This document shows positions 31,501 to 39,096 of a stretch of DNA of 41,097 nt, one piece after another; position 1 is the first letter of the stretch, and each line of letters begins with the position of its first letter. Source of the DNA: Bacillota bacterium (GTDB taxonomy: Bacteria; Bacillota; SHA-98; UBA4971); contig JAAYXB010000053.1 in the NCBI GenBank assembly GCA_012516125.1, positions 1 through 41,097 of the forward strand, written 5' to 3'. Under the pieces are notes generated by a model. It was not told where the DNA came from, searched no databases, and saw only the letters and a list, made by a program, of their open reading frames with translations. The translations under genes and the position numbers were made by a program.

Positions 31501-32428
31501 GGTCAACCTTCTGCCCCGCATCGATGACTACCTCGCCAGTGGACGGGTCTATGAACGGCTCGAGCAAGATGCAGCCCACAAGCCTTTCGCTGAGGGAAAG
31601 CTTCTTGTTGAGCTTGTAGCGCCCGACCGCGGCAAGGTCGTAGCGCCTGGGGTCGAAGAAGAGCGTCTCAAAGAGGGAGCGCGCGCTCTCCTCCGTCGGA
31701 GGCTCGCCGGGGCGCAGGCGCTTGTAGATCTCTATGAGGCCGTCGGCCTCGGATTCCGTATTGTCGCGCTCGAGGGTGTTACGTATAGCCTCGCTGTCAC
31801 CCAGAAGGTCGATGATCTGGGCCTCGGTTCCGTATCCGAGAGCGCGGATGAGCACAGTGACAGGCAGCTTTCGGGTACGGTCAACGCGCACCCAGATGCA
31901 CTCCTGAGAGTCCATCTCAAGCTCCAGCCAGGCACCTCTGTTCGGGATAACGCTTGCAGAGTAAAGGGTTTTGCCGTTGGGATCGATGGTACGGCCGTAG
32001 TACACCCCCGGCGAGCGGACCAGCTGGCTCACGATGACCCGTTCCGCACCGTTGATGATAAACGTGCCCTTCTCGGTCATGAGCGGAAACTCGCCCATGA
32101 ACACCTCTTGCTCCTTGACCTCGCCGGTCTCCTTGTTGATGAGACGGACGCGCACCTTGAGAGGCGCAGAGTAGGTTACATCCCTCTGCTTGCACTCCTC
32201 CACCGAGTACTTCGGTTCTCCGAGCGAATAGTCCACGAACTCGAGAATGAGGTTGCCGGTGAAGTCCTGGATGGGTGATATGTCCCGGAACGTCTCGAGC
32301 AGGCCTTCGGAAAGAAACCACTCGTAGGACCGTTGCTGGATCTCGATGAGGTTGGGCACATCGAGCACTTCGTCTATCTTGGAGAAACTGAGCCGCTGCC
32401 GCCTGCCGACCTGTGTCATAACAGCCAT
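28526..32428 (-). CDS. rpoB: RNA polymerase beta subunit with long acidic C-terminal tail
   Basis: Beta subunit, 1300 residues. The rifampicin region is wild-type and sensitive in form: [28 protein letters not shown] (about 440-480). Other conserved blocks are [33 protein letters not shown], and [16 protein letters not shown] with the catalytic-centre lysines. The conserved C-terminal clamp block ([24 protein letters not shown]) lies near residue 1030-1055. The protein continues about 150 residues past its usual end in a tail about half Asp and Glu. ATG at 32428 is 9 nt after AGGAG; a second ATG is three codons on. Confidence 0.98.
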   Translation of the reverse strand: MAVMTQVGRRQRLSFSKIDEVLDVPNLIEIQQRSYEWFLSEGLLETFRDISPIQDFTGNLILEFVDYSLGEPKYSVEECKQRDVTYSAPLKVRVRLINKETGEVKEQEVFMGEFPLMTEKGTFIINGAERVIVSQLVRSPGVYYGRTIDPNGKTLYSASVIPNRGAWLELEMDSQECIWVRVDRTRKLPVTVLIRALGYGTEAQIIDLLGDSEAIRNTLERDNTESEADGLIEIYKRLRPGEPPTEESARSLFETLFFDPRRYDLAAVGRYKLNKKLSLSERLVGCILLEPFIDPSTGEVVIDAGQKVDRKAAMALQQVAGQNRGTVLEAVVADADGKPVKVLDNGTPSPDLKTITREDIVAVVNYQLGLIRGVGNIDDIDHLGNRRLKSVGELLQNQFRIGLSRMERVVRERMTIQDVDVVTPQTLINIRPVVAAIKEFFGSSQLSQFMDQTNPLAELTHKRRLSALGPGGLSRERAGFEVRDVHHSHYGRMCPVETPEGPNIGLIGALCTYARINEYGFIETPYRRVVDGKVTGEILYLTADEEDKYVIAQANEPINDDGSFANPKVAARYKDQIVEVPGEQVDFMDVSPKQIVSIATALIPFLENDDAGRALMGSNMQRQAVPLVRAEAPLVGTGMEYKAAIDSGAVVLARNPGQVVRVASDEIVVETDAGTTDTYKLLKFMRSNQGTCINQKPVVKKGDRVERGDVIADGPSTDNGEMALGRNVLVAFLPWEGYNYEDAILISEKLVKEDTFTSIHIEEYECEARDTKLGSEEITRDIPNVGEEALKDLDERGIIRVGAYVRPGDILVGKVTPKGETELTAEERLLRAIFGEKAREVRDTSLRVPHGESGKVVAVYVFSREAGDELGPGVNRLVRVYIAQKRKISEGDKMAGRHGNKGVIARILPEEDMPFMPDGTPIEVVLNPLGVPSRMNLGQVLETHLGWAAKVTNTPVASAVFDGATEDEILAALKEAGLPTNGKTILYDGRTGEPFDNPVTVGYAYLMKLLHLVDDKIHARSTGPYSLVTQQPLGGKAQFGGQRFGEMEVWALEAYGAAYTLQELLTVKSDDVVGRVKTYEAVVKGENVPEPGVPESFKVLIKELQSLALDVKVLSEDEREIEIGESDDDIVDTARDLGIDIEGRETDELLPEERLFGTRRPAPDLLEEVDEADAEAEEDEDALAMAIHESPMPGQDEDEGDDEPIEEATEEIAGAEETAVMESRRLARGSGRSRRIEDDFVGDVEDDEVEVEDEPVDEEELDTDDEDDAYYTEEDEDDELRGVFDDEDEDDADDDDDERA

Positions 32429-32610
32429 CCTGTCACGCTCCTATCTCCCACCGAATATGAGCGGATGACAACACTATAAGCAGGTCACGAAGAGTTCCCT
32501 GCTGTCAGCACCTGAGAAATTTGCTTTGGGTGAAGGAAAAGAAGGGTCTCATGTAGTATTACTAAATCAGACGAATAGGATGCGCCCAAGTCAGGTTGCC
32601 GCATTCTTTT

Positions 32611-32639
32611 ATGCTAACAGACGATCTGACCCCTGTCAA
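32611..32639 (-). promoter_or_regulatory. Consensus sigma-A promoter for rpoBC
   Basis: On the minus strand TTGACA (32634-32639), 17-bp spacer, TAGCAT (32611-32616). It points to rpoB with a leader of about 175 nt. The -35 box begins only 8 bp after the hairpin that follows rplL. Confidence 0.85.
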
Positions 32640-32646
32640 GGGCAAG

Positions 32647-32678
32647 AGGGGCGTCCGTGTGTCCTCACGGGCGCCCCT
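32647..32678 (-). terminator. Hairpin after rplL (terminator or attenuator)
   Basis: Stem AGGGGCG/CGCCCCT (7 bp), one mismatch, CCGTG/CACGG (5 bp), 6-nt loop. On the minus strand it is followed by CTTGCCCTTG, a weak U-tract, so it is probably a partial terminator or attenuator between rplL and rpoB, as known for rplJL-rpoBC in other bacteria. Confidence 0.6.
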
Positions 32679-32700
32679 TGTCCGTGTACATCGAGTCTCT

Positions 32701-33078
32701 TTACTTTATCTCCACCGTTGCCCCCGCTTCTTCGAGTTTCGCCTTTATCGCCTCGGCCTCTTCCTTCTTGACGCCTTCCTTCACAGGCTTCGGCGCGCCT
32801 TCCACGAGATCCTTGGCTTCCTTGAGACCCAGGCCGGTGATCTCACGGACGACCTTGAGGACGGGGATCTTCTTGTCGCCAGCCGTCACAAGGATGACGT
32901 CGAACTCGGTCTTCTCCTCAACTTCGGCTGCAGGAGCTGCTGCAACAGCGGGACCGGCTGCGACAGCGACGGGCGCGGCTGCGCTCACCCCGAACTTCTC
33001 CTCGATCGCCTTGACAAGCTCCGCAAGCTCAAGAACCGTCATGTTGGCGATTGCCTCGATGATCTCTTCTTTCGTCAT
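32701..33078 (-). CDS. rplL: 50S ribosomal protein L7/L12
   Basis: Stalk protein that recruits translational GTPases, present in several copies per ribosome. The 125-residue product has the N-terminal dimer domain ([20 protein letters not shown]), an Ala/Val/Pro hinge (about 32-53), and the C-terminal factor-binding domain ([40 protein letters not shown]). ATG at 33078 follows GGGGAGAGACACACA. A hairpin and then the rpoBC promoter lie downstream. Confidence 0.98.
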   Translation of the reverse strand: MTKEEIIEAIANMTVLELAELVKAIEEKFGVSAAAPVAVAAGPAVAAAPAAEVEEKTEFDVILVTAGDKKIPVLKVVREITGLGLKEAKDLVEGAPKPVKEGVKKEEAEAIKAKLEEAGATVEIK

Positions 33079-33096
33079 TGTGTGTCTCTCCCCTTT

Positions 33097-33143
33097 TTGT
33101 GGTCTTCTTGTGGTCTTCGTTCTTGTGGTCTTCGTTGGTCTTC
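33097..33143. repeat. TTGTGGTCTTC tandem array in rplJ-rplL spacer
   Basis: The 11-bp unit TTGTGGTCTTC appears at 33097, 33108 and 33123, with a partial TGGTCTTC at 33136. The array ends about 20 bp upstream of the rplL start on the transcribed side. Unit spacing is 11-15 bp. Confidence 0.85.
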
Positions 33144-33327
33144 TGTGGCGCATCTAGCGCCGATTTCTTCTACAGTAGGCCCACCGGGTCCCAGCGGCCG
33201 GGATGCTGGGACCACGATCCTCTGCACCTCTGCAGTCCCGAACACCGAACACCGGCGGACGAGCCCAACCGGCAGCGGCACGGGTTCCCGGCGCCCCGCG
33301 CACCGCTCAGCGCTCGGCACTTAGGCT

Positions 33328-33867
33328 TCAGGCCGGTGCCCCTTGCTCTTCCTTCTGCCGCCTTACGGCGTCGATAGCGTAAGCGAGGTTGCGGATGGTA
33401 CCCGCGAGGGCGCGAGCAAGGCCCGATATGGGCGCAGCCATGGTCGCTGCGACGCGGCCGAGCATGACTTCACGGGACGGCAGTTCCGCAAGGCTCCGCA
33501 CATCGTCCGGCCCGATGACTTTCCCCTGCAGCGCGCCGCCTTTGATCTCCATCTCCTTGTGCTCCCGGGCAAACTCCGAAATGATCTTGGCAGGCGCCAC
33601 CGGGTCGCCTGAAGCGAATGCGATGGCAGTCGGCCCCTCGAGGTACCGCTCCAGGTCCCCCAGGCCCACCTCTCTCGAGGCAATGCGGGTCAGCGTGTTC
33701 TTCACGACCTTGAACTCGATCCCCGCTTCACCCAGCTTCCTTCGAAGCTCTGTGATAGCGGCCACGTTGAGCCCGCGGTAGTTGGTGAGCACGACAGCCT
33801 GGGATTTCGATAGCTTCTCCCTGATCTCTTGTACTGCGACCTCCTTCTCCGGCTTTGGCAATTTCAA
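33328..33867 (-). CDS. rplJ: 50S ribosomal protein L10
   Basis: L10 anchors L7/L12 dimers to 23S rRNA and represses its own mRNA through a leader structure. The 179-residue protein contains KEVAVQEIREKLSKSQAVVLTNYRGLNV at its N-terminal part, then VVKNTLTRIASRE, and a C-terminal helix (ALAGTIRNLAYAIDAVRRQKEE) for L7/L12 binding. Start is TTG at 33867, 5 nt after AAGGAGGT; no ATG is suitably placed. An L10-type leader lies 630 nt upstream. Confidence 0.95.
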   Translation of the reverse strand: MKLPKPEKEVAVQEIREKLSKSQAVVLTNYRGLNVAAITELRRKLGEAGIEFKVVKNTLTRIASREVGLGDLERYLEGPTAIAFASGDPVAPAKIISEFAREHKEMEIKGGALQGKVIGPDDVRSLAELPSREVMLGRVAATMAAPISGLARALAGTIRNLAYAIDAVRRQKEEQGAPA

Positions 33868-33935
33868 CTGGCACCTCCTTTCGCAAGGTCTTTCGCACTG
33901 TCGCACTGTCGCCCGAGTGACAAAAGACAAGCCTT

Positions 33936-33977
33936 CCCGACCTTGGGAGCCACCGGCCCGATCTTGGGAGCCACCGG
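33936..33977. repeat. 21-bp tandem duplication upstream of rplJ
   Basis: CCCGACCTTGGGAGCCACCGG (33936-33956) is followed directly by a copy with one difference (33957-33977). The units share CTCCCAA/GGTCGGG elements with the nearby dispersed repeat, so they may derive from it. Confidence 0.85.
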
Positions 33978-34031
33978 TGCTTTACCGATGCTGCACTGGC
34001 GCTGCACCCATGGTCTCTCCTTGAGTTTGGG

Positions 34032-34080
34032 TCACCGGCAACCCCTCCCACATGCTGGGAGCGTCTCTGCACTCTCACTT
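34032..34080 (-). repeat. 49-nt dispersed repeat, copy C (rplJ leader)
   Basis: Minus-strand copy of the element also found at 40625-40673 and 40960-41008. It keeps AAGTGAG at the start, the CTCCC/GGGAG hairpin and the end GGGGTTGCCGGTGA, while the hairpin loop differs completely (7 mismatches of 49 to copy A, 4 of them in the loop). A partial extra copy (AATGCTCCCGACTTTCGG) lies directly upstream at 34083-34101. It sits between the L10 leader hairpin and rplJ. Confidence 0.85.
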
Positions 34081-34292
34081 AGCCGAAAGTCGGGAGCATT
34101 CATGCGCGAGACTGCCGACGCTTCCCCCATTGTGTCCGCGCAGCCCCCCGTACGCAGCCCCGATGAACCGTCCGGGACCATAGGAGTGCCTGGCCAGACC
34201 CTGAGCTGCGGGGGGAACCCGACAATCTGCCGCATCATCGCCTCGCTTAACGGCGACGCGTACGCATGGACAGAACGTATGGACAGATCAAG

Positions 34293-34323
34293 AGAGGCCC
34301 CCGCAAGACATGCGGGGGCCTCT
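34293..34323 (-). terminator. Leader hairpin between L10 leader and rplJ
   Basis: Perfect 12-bp stem GAGGCCCCCGCA/TGCGGGGGCCTC with a 5-nt loop (UGUCU on the transcribed strand), extended by one A-U pair. It is followed by CTTGATCTGTCC, a poor U-tract. GC-rich hairpins with a UGUCU-type loop are typical after L10 leaders of Bacillota, so attenuation of rplJL is inferred. Confidence 0.65.
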
Positions 34324-34499
34324 TCACAAGCGCATGTGCATCGGCGGCGTGCCTGAAGGCCGCCACCCGGCTGCGGCTTGGCACCACAACCAGCGGTCCG
34401 TGGCCGGCATCCGCGACCGGCATCCGGCCTGCGCCCCGGTGGCGGCGCGGGCTGTGGCGGCCTGCAACCGTGCAACCATGCAACATCTTCGACGCCTGT

Positions 34500-34615
34500 C
34501 CCCCGACCTCGGCGGGCGAGCACTCGTGCTGGGCCGTACGGCCCTGGATGGCTCATTAAGTTCGAGCCCGCCGGAAGCGCGCCGACGCTTCTCGAACGCC
34601 CGCTGTCTTGGGTCA
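34500..34615 (-). ncRNA. L10 leader (ribosomal protein L10 autoregulatory element)
   Basis: On the minus strand CCCAAGACAGCGGGCG (34597-34612) is followed by CTTAATGAGCC (34550-34560) and CCCGCCGAGGT (34506-34516). These are the hallmarks of the L10 leader family: AGACAG plus a 5' arm, CUUAAU, and a closing 3' arm ending GCCGAGGU. GCGGGCG can pair with CGCCCGC. It lies downstream of rplA and upstream of rplJ, the expected place, but unusually far (about 630 nt) from rplJ. L10 or L10-L12 binding would repress rplJL. Confidence 0.8.
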
Positions 34616-34728
34616 TGGAAAGCGCATTTCTGCGTATTCAGTTATCGACTACCTGGACTGCCCATCGACTGTCGGCTGTCAGCTCCCAGCCATCGAACAT
34701 ACTCGAGAGGCACGGTCCTCATCTTTCC

Positions 34729-35439
34729 TCATCTTTCCGCCGAAATCGCCGTGGCCTGCACGGGGCTCACCTTGACTCCGGGTCCCATGGTCGTCGAGAG
34801 GACCACGCTCTTAATGTACGTGCCCCGCGCCGCAGGTGGCTTCGCCTTGACGAGCGCATCCATCAGGGCGCCCAGGTTCCCGAGGAGCCTCGGCGCTTCG
34901 AATGAGGCCTTGCCGATGGGGACGTGCACGATGCCAGCCTTGTCCGCCCGGTACTCTACCTTACCAGCCTTGATATCATGGATGGCCTTGGCCACCTCGA
35001 ACGTGACCGTGCCGGTCTTTGGGTTCGGCATGAGGCCCCTCGGGCCAAGGATACGGCCAAGCCTGCCGACGATACCCATCATATCAGGAGTGGCAACCGC
35101 CACGTCGAAGTCCATCCAGCCTCCCTGGATTCTCTCGGCAAGATCCTCGGCGCCGACATAATCAGCGCCTGCGGCCTCGGCTTCCTTCGCTTTCTCTCCC
35201 TTGGCAAAGACAGCCACCCTCACGCTCTTGCCGGTGCCGTACGGGAGCACAACCGCCCCTCTCACCTGCTGGTCGGACCTCTTTGGGTCGATTCCAAGCC
35301 GCACCGCAGCTTCCACGGTCTCGTCGAATTTCGCAGTCGCCGTCTTCTTGACGATCTCGACAGCCTCAGAAGGCGAGTAGAGCTGCTGCTTATTGTATTG
35401 CTTCAGAGCTTCTTGGTATCTCTTGCCGCGATCTGCCAT
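34729..35439 (-). CDS. rplA: 50S ribosomal protein L1
   Basis: L1 forms the mobile stalk at the E site and can repress its own mRNA. The 236-residue protein starts [20 protein letters not shown] and contains [50 protein letters not shown] and [21 protein letters not shown] at 35439 follows GGGAGGTTTGGATT. The frame is open 14 codons further upstream but without a ribosome-binding site. It is followed by an 861-bp spacer. Confidence 0.98.
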   Translation of the reverse strand: MADRGKRYQEALKQYNKQQLYSPSEAVEIVKKTATAKFDETVEAAVRLGIDPKRSDQQVRGAVVLPYGTGKSVRVAVFAKGEKAKEAEAAGADYVGAEDLAERIQGGWMDFDVAVATPDMMGIVGRLGRILGPRGLMPNPKTGTVTFEVAKAIHDIKAGKVEYRADKAGIVHVPIGKASFEAPRLLGNLGALMDALVKAKPPAARGTYIKSVVLSTTMGPGVKVSPVQATAISAER

Positions 35440-35488
35440 AATCCAAACCTCCCTGTGGTGCAGACGGATTGCTCCTCCCACAAAAATC

Positions 35489-35548
35489 GTGTGTCGCCGG
35501 GCCCGCGTGTGATCGTGCCCGTGTGTGGTCGGGCCCGTGTATGGTCGG
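35489..35548. repeat. Degenerate tandem repeats in rplK-rplA spacer
   Basis: Four imperfect units of 12-16 bp of the type GTGTGTGGTCGGGCCC fill about 60 of the 126 bp between rplK and rplA. Confidence 0.7.
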
Positions 35549-35565
35549 TGGGGCCTCGGGGTTCT

Positions 35566-35994
35566 CTAGGCCTCCACCTCGACGCCCATGCTCCTCGCTG
35601 TGCCCGCGATCATCCGCTCCGCAGCCTCGATGGTTGTGGCATTGAGGTCCTTCATCTTGAGCTCGGCTATCTCGCGCAACTGGGCGCGGGTAAGCTTCGC
35701 CACTTTCTCCCTGTTGGGCTTGCCGGACCCCTTCTCGATGCCGACAGCTTTCCTGATGAGGAACGAGGCCGGCGGTGTCTTGAGCACGTACGTGAAAGAC
35801 CTGTCCTCGTAGACGGTTATCTCCACCGGGATGATTGTGCCGGCCTGCGCGGCGGTCTTCTCGTTAAACGAGCGCACGAACTCCATGATGTTCACGCTGT
35901 GCTGCGCAAGGGCCGGTCCCACCGGTGGCGCCGCGGTGGCTTTCCCCGCTGGTATCTGCAACTTAACAATCGCCGCTATCTTCTTCTTGGCCAT
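35566..35994 (-). CDS. rplK: 50S ribosomal protein L11
   Basis: L11 binds the GTPase-associated centre of 23S rRNA. The 142-residue protein starts [20 protein letters not shown], then the proline-rich [22 protein letters not shown] (23-44, the thiostrepton-contact region), and a C-terminal rRNA-binding domain ([20 protein letters not shown]). ATG at 35994 follows GGAGGGACGTATTTC. The open frame extends 53 codons upstream through a nusG relic, which is not part of the gene. Confidence 0.98.
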   Translation of the reverse strand: MAKKKIAAIVKLQIPAGKATAAPPVGPALAQHSVNIMEFVRSFNEKTAAQAGTIIPVEITVYEDRSFTYVLKTPPASFLIRKAVGIEKGSGKPNREKVAKLTRAQLREIAELKMKDLNATTIEAAERMIAGTARSMGVEVEA

Positions 35995-36056
35995 GAAATA
36001 CGTCCCTCCTGCGCGCTTCAAACCCGGTAACCACGTTGCGCTGGTCGCGGCCCCAC

Positions 36057-36169
36057 TCGTGTTCGGTCGGGACAAGCACCCGGAAGCTCTTGTCTTCTTT
36101 CTCCATGGTCTTGAACCCGTCGCTTGAGCTTGGCCTCGACCTTGTTCTCGCAATCTGAGTACGTGTGGG
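36057..36169 (-). pseudogene. Relic duplication of an internal nusG segment
   Basis: About 113 bp downstream of nusG closely match nusG itself at 36577-36688 (offset about 520 bp). Long identical stretches include GAGAACAAGGTC, AGACCATGGAGAA and TTCCGGGTGCTTGTCCCGAC. An extra T (GGGTTCAAG against GGGTCAAG) breaks the frame, and both the 5' and 3' ends of nusG are missing. It begins 17 nt after the nusG stop. Remnant of a tandem duplication; untranslated as NusG. Confidence 0.9.
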
Positions 36170-36185
36170 TAACTCCCACTTTACC

Positions 36186-36866
36186 CTACAGCTTCTCGAT
36201 CTGGCTGAAATCCAGTTCCACCGGCGTGTCGCGCCCGAACATGGAGACGAGCACGCGAGCCTTCCCCTTGTCTGGCTGGATCTCCTCGATGATCCCGGAG
36301 AAGTGCTGGAACGGCCCGGAGATCACCCGCACGCCCTCTCCGACCGAGAAGTCGACCTTCGGGTGGGCTTCCTCGACGCCGACCCGCCTCAGGATGTCGT
36401 GCATCTCCGTCTCCTGGAGCGGGACAGGCCTGGAGCCCGAGCCGACAAACCCGGTCACGCCCGGGGTGTTCCGCACGACGTACCAGGAATCGTCCTCCAT
36501 CACCATTTCGACCAGCACGTACCCGGGAAAGATCTTCTTCTTGACGATCTTCTTCTTGCCGTCCTTGAACTCGTACTCCTCTTCAGTCGGGACAAGCACC
36601 CGGAAGATCTTGTCTTCCTTCTCCATGGTCTTGACCCGTCGCTCGAGGTTGGCCTTGACCTTGTTCTCGTAACCCGAGTACGTGTGGATGACGTACCACT
36701 TCTTATTCGGATTCTCAGGCTCCGGAGACTTCTTACCCGACTCCGCCGGAGGCTCGCCAGGCTCCCCGAGGGGGTCGCCGGCTACCCTTCCCTGCTGCGG
36801 CGGGCCTTCCTCTACAGAGGCTGCGAGTTCATCTTCAGCAGACCGGGTTATCTCTCTTTCCTCCAC
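36186..36866 (-). CDS. nusG: Transcription termination/antitermination protein NusG with N-terminal extension
   Basis: NusG binds RNA polymerase beta-prime and controls pausing, termination and coupling to the ribosome. The NGN domain starts at KKWYVIHTYSGYENKVKANL (about residue 55) and runs through KKIFPGYVLVEMVMEDDSWYVVRNTPGVTGFVG. The KOW domain is at the C-terminus (FSVGEGVRVISGPFQHFSGII, DKGKARVLVSMFGRDTPVEL). About 53 residues precede it, rich in Glu, Pro and Gly and probably disordered. Start is GTG at 36866; the Shine-Dalgarno is poor and no later in-frame start was found before the NGN domain. Confidence 0.95.
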   Translation of the reverse strand: MEEREITRSAEDELAASVEEGPPQQGRVAGDPLGEPGEPPAESGKKSPEPENPNKKWYVIHTYSGYENKVKANLERRVKTMEKEDKIFRVLVPTEEEYEFKDGKKKIVKKKIFPGYVLVEMVMEDDSWYVVRNTPGVTGFVGSGSRPVPLQETEMHDILRRVGVEEAHPKVDFSVGEGVRVISGPFQHFSGIIEEIQPDKGKARVLVSMFGRDTPVELDFSQIEKL

Positions 36867-36931
36867 CTCATGAGGGGCCGCATCGCTTCACGACCGCAGC
36901 CCTCCACCCCCCACTGAAGTTTTATCGCATG

Positions 36932-37132
36932 TTACCGTATGAACAGTTTCAGGCCCTGAGAAAACACGAAATCGATGAGCCCGATGAATGCGCTGGCCAC
37001 GACGACCACGGTGACCACGACCACGGTCGAAGATACGAGTTCCTTCCGGTCGGGCCACGACACTTTCCTCATCTCGGCCCTGACCTCTCGAAGGAACTTG
37101 CCAATGCGGCCAAGCCTCTCCTTGATCTGCAT
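36932..37132 (-). CDS. secE: Preprotein translocase subunit SecE
   Basis: Clamps SecY in the membrane. The 66-residue protein is of the single-span Gram-positive type: amphipathic LGRIGKFLREVRAEMRKVSW, the conserved KVSWPDRKELVSST, one hydrophobic helix (about 34-58), and GLKLFIR at the end. ATG at 37132 follows AAGGGAGCCGTT. The frame is open 53 codons upstream, but that stretch is compositionally biased and lies over a spacer. It precedes nusG by 65 bp. Confidence 0.96.
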   Translation of the reverse strand: MQIKERLGRIGKFLREVRAEMRKVSWPDRKELVSSTVVVVTVVVVASAFIGLIDFVFSQGLKLFIR

Positions 37133-37382
37133 AACGGCTCCCTTCCTCGTTCCTTCGTCGCCCGCCGGCCCACACACGGGCCTTCTCAACAAGTCAGTGA
37201 AACCCTGACGCACCGCCCCCGCTCCTCTGCCGCGCCGCGCCTGCGATGTGGCCGCTGCAGCGCACGGCTGGCTGGCCCCGGCAGGCGCCACGCACTGGCA
37301 CGTTCACACTTCACACCCACGCCTGCACGGCTTTGCCCCCGCGAACCGCGAAATGCAGAGGATCAGGCAGAGGCGTCGCCGC

Positions 37383-37532
37383 TTACCGGGTCTCCTTGTG
37401 GACAGTATGAGTGCGGCAAAACTTGCAGTACTTCTTCAGCTCGATCCGGTCGGGGTCGTTCCGCTTGTTCTTCTCGGTGCGGTAGTTCCGCTGCTTGCAT
37501 TTGGTGCATTCAAGAGTGATGCCCTCGCGCAC
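37383..37532 (-). CDS. rpmG: 50S ribosomal protein L33 (zinc form)
   Basis: A 49-residue protein: it starts [20 protein letters not shown] and ends [14 protein letters not shown]. Two CxxC pairs (Cys9/12, Cys36/39) make the zinc-ribbon L33. Start is GTG at 37532 with AGGGGGTG 8 nt upstream; stop TAA at 37383. It lies 250 bp upstream of secE, the usual rpmG-secE-nusG order. No tRNA-Trp is seen in the gap. Confidence 0.95.
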   Translation of the reverse strand: MREGITLECTKCKQRNYRTEKNKRNDPDRIELKKYCKFCRTHTVHKETR

Positions 37533-37974
37533 TTCTTCACACCCCCTGGCACGTCACTCCTAGAATCTAGCATACCGCGGCAGGCATGTCAATAACAGAC
37601 CGCCGCGCTCGCGCAAACCCAGAGGCCAAGCACGTCAATGCCTCTCAGGTCCGTGTGTCAGCACTGCCCCCCGCCTGTCCGAAGGAGGACCCGAAAGCGG
37701 AACCACCGCGCGTTCGTAGTCTCACCACGGCCACGCGCTTTATGAGCACCAGCTTTTACGAGCCGACCTAAGCGCCGCCGCTTTCGCCTTTTCCCCAAAG
37801 CACGGCAACCGCGAGGCCCGCGGCGCGGCCGCGCCGCACCGCGTGCCCTCTGGCCGCCGAACCTAGCTTTGACAGGCAGCAATTGCCGTCCACCGTGGCT
37901 GTGAGGTTGAAACGCTGGGAGTGTCTCTGGCCTCCGAAGTTGTGCCACGCGACGAGTTTCCGCAGATGTAACTT

Positions 37975-38004
37975 ACTATAGAGATCGCTACAGATCGCTG
38001 CCAA
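37975..38004 (-). promoter_or_regulatory. Sigma-A promoter for rpmG-secE-nusG
   Basis: On the minus strand TTGGCA (37999-38004), 18-bp spacer, TATAGT (37975-37980). It lies downstream of the tRNA-Thr gene and its putative terminator, pointing to rpmG. Confidence 0.7.
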
Positions 38005-38014
38005 ACGCCCGTCG

Positions 38015-38062
38015 AAGGCAAAGACCGGACCCTACCAAGGCGAAGACCGGACCGTACCAGGG
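38015..38062. repeat. 22-bp tandem duplication upstream of the rpmG promoter
   Basis: Two units of the form AAGACCGGACC(C/G)TACCA(A/G)GG lie head to tail (AAGACC at 38021 and 38043), just upstream of the -35 box of the rpmG promoter. Confidence 0.8.
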
Positions 38063-38104
38063 TGGACGTCCGAATCGCCGCCAGCCGGTACAACCCGCCG
38101 GTAC

Positions 38105-38131
38105 AAGAAAACAGCGCCGGAACTAAAGGCG
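38105..38131 (-). terminator. Putative terminator after the tRNA cluster
   Basis: On the minus strand GCGCC, a 9-nt loop and GGCGC form a short stem followed by TGTTTTCTTGT. It lies 20 nt after the 3' end of tRNA-Thr. The stem is short, so this is tentative. Confidence 0.45.
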
Positions 38132-38150
38132 CCTCATCGGATTACACAAC

Positions 38151-38226
38151 TGGAGCCCACGGCCGGAATCGAACCGGCGACCCCATCCTTACCATGGATG
38201 TGCTCTGCCTGCTGAGCTACATGGGC
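38151..38226 (-). tRNA. tRNA-Thr (GGT anticodon)
   Basis: 76-nt cloverleaf: acceptor GCCCATG/CGTGGGC, D-arm GCTCAGCAGGCAGAGC, anticodon stem CATCC/GGATG with loop ATGGTAA (anticodon GGT), T-arm GGTTCGATTCC, discriminator T and encoded CCA. Confidence 0.95.
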
Positions 38227-38240
38227 TCCTAAACATGACC

Positions 38241-38317
38241 TGGAGCGGGAAACGGGACTCGAACCCGCGACATTCAGCTTGGAAGGCTGACGCTCTAGCC
38301 AACTGAGCTATTCCCGC
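38241..38317 (-). tRNA. tRNA-Gly (TCC anticodon)
   Basis: 77-nt cloverleaf: acceptor GCGGGAA/TTCCCGC, D-arm GCTCAGTTGGCTAGAGC, anticodon stem TCAGC/GCTGA with loop CTTCCAA (anticodon TCC), T-arm GGGTTCGAGTCCC, discriminator T and encoded CCA. It lies 14 nt upstream of tRNA-Thr. Confidence 0.95.
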
Positions 38318-38332
38318 TCACTGCAAAATACC

Positions 38333-38418
38333 TGGTGGAGAGGGGTGGATTCGAACCACCGAAGGCTGAGCCAACAGATTTACAGTCTGCCCCCTTTGAC
38401 CAGCTCGGGAACCTCTCC
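38333..38418 (-). tRNA. tRNA-Tyr (GTA anticodon)
   Basis: 86-nt class II tRNA with a long variable arm: acceptor GGAGAGG/CCTCTCC, anticodon loop CTGTAAA (anticodon GTA), T-arm GGTTCGAATCC, encoded ACCA end. First tRNA of the Tyr-Gly-Thr cluster. Confidence 0.95.
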
Positions 38419-39080
38419 ACAAAGACTACGGTTTGCAGCTCCTGCAAGCCGCCGCCTCGTTGCGCGGCCCGTGCACCCGCCCCGCCGTTCGGTCGAACGC
38501 GGCAGCCCTATGAACGGCGCTACGCTATCAACAGCGCCATGCGGCAAGCTGGTGCGCTGCGGCCCCGGGTACCCATACCCGAACGCCCTGCGCCGCGTTT
38601 ATATATTAGCATAGAGGTTACGGGTATGCAAGTGCCAATTGCCCGCGCAGAAGGTGGCGCTCTGCTTATCGCTGTACACCGGCATCCCGGTGAGTTGGTT
38701 GTCGCTTCACCCTTTTCCCGATTGAAGGTGGCAACGAGTTACAGCAGCGGCCTCATCGTGCTGTCGAAGCCGGCGCACGGGTTGAATCCGGGTGCTCCCG
38801 CCAGGCTGCAGCCACGCCACATTCGGCCGAACGTCTTTCGGGGAAAGCGGTTCCAACCCACCCCTGTTCAGGCGTCGCCTTCTCATGCGCAAGCCCGTTC
38901 GACGCTCTTCTTGCCCTGAAGTTCGGCCGCGTCGGACCGCGCTCCTGTGGGTAGCAGGTGGATAGTCGGTGGTCTGCTGTCCTCGCCGGGCAGAGAGCCG
39001 CGACAGGACTTGCGCCAGCCGCGTCGAAATTCAAGTTGTGGGAGCGTTCTAAGACGAAGATGCGCTCGATGAGAGCCGAA
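38419..39080. other. Gene-free divergent spacer upstream of the tRNA cluster
   Basis: No supported coding region. It contains the tRNA promoter on the minus strand (38603-38631) and must hold the plus-strand promoter of the aminotransferase gene, for which no good -35/-10 pair was recognised. Confidence 0.6.
38603..38631 (-). promoter_or_regulatory. Promoter of the tRNA cluster
   Basis: On the minus strand TTGCAT (38626-38631), 17-bp spacer, TAATAT (38603-38608), with a TG one base before the -10 box (extended -10). It points to tRNA-Tyr, about 180 nt downstream. Confidence 0.75.
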
Positions 39081-39096
39081 AAGGAGGCAGCAACAG

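Larger units (their letters stand above)
37533..38104. other. Gene-free spacer between tRNA-Thr and rpmG
   Basis: No convincing coding region was found. It holds a promoter (37975-38004), a 22-bp tandem duplication (38015-38062), two GCCGGTACAA copies near 38085-38105, and an 18-bp perfect GC palindrome at 37820-37837 (GCGGCGCGGCCGCGCCGC). If the promoter is used, rpmG has a leader of about 435 nt. Confidence 0.6.

Noticed and set aside
33097..33977. Repeats around rplJ as a CRISPR array
   Set aside because: Units are 11 or 21 bp, directly adjacent, without unique spacers or cas genes.
37133..37291. 53-codon upstream extension of secE
   Set aside because: A good ribosome-binding site precedes the ATG at 37132, which gives the family length; the extension is Ala/Arg-rich spacer translation.
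37133..37382. tRNA-Trp between rpmG and secE, as found in some bacteria
   Set aside because: No cloverleaf or T-arm signature could be found in either strand of the gap.
37658..37948. Short minus-strand open frames between tRNA-Thr and rpmG
   Set aside because: Biased composition and no recognisable motif; the area is better explained as a leader with a promoter upstream.
38335..38919. 194-codon plus-strand open frame starting inside tRNA-Tyr
   Set aside because: It overlaps a tRNA gene, lacks a ribosome-binding site and shows no family resemblance.
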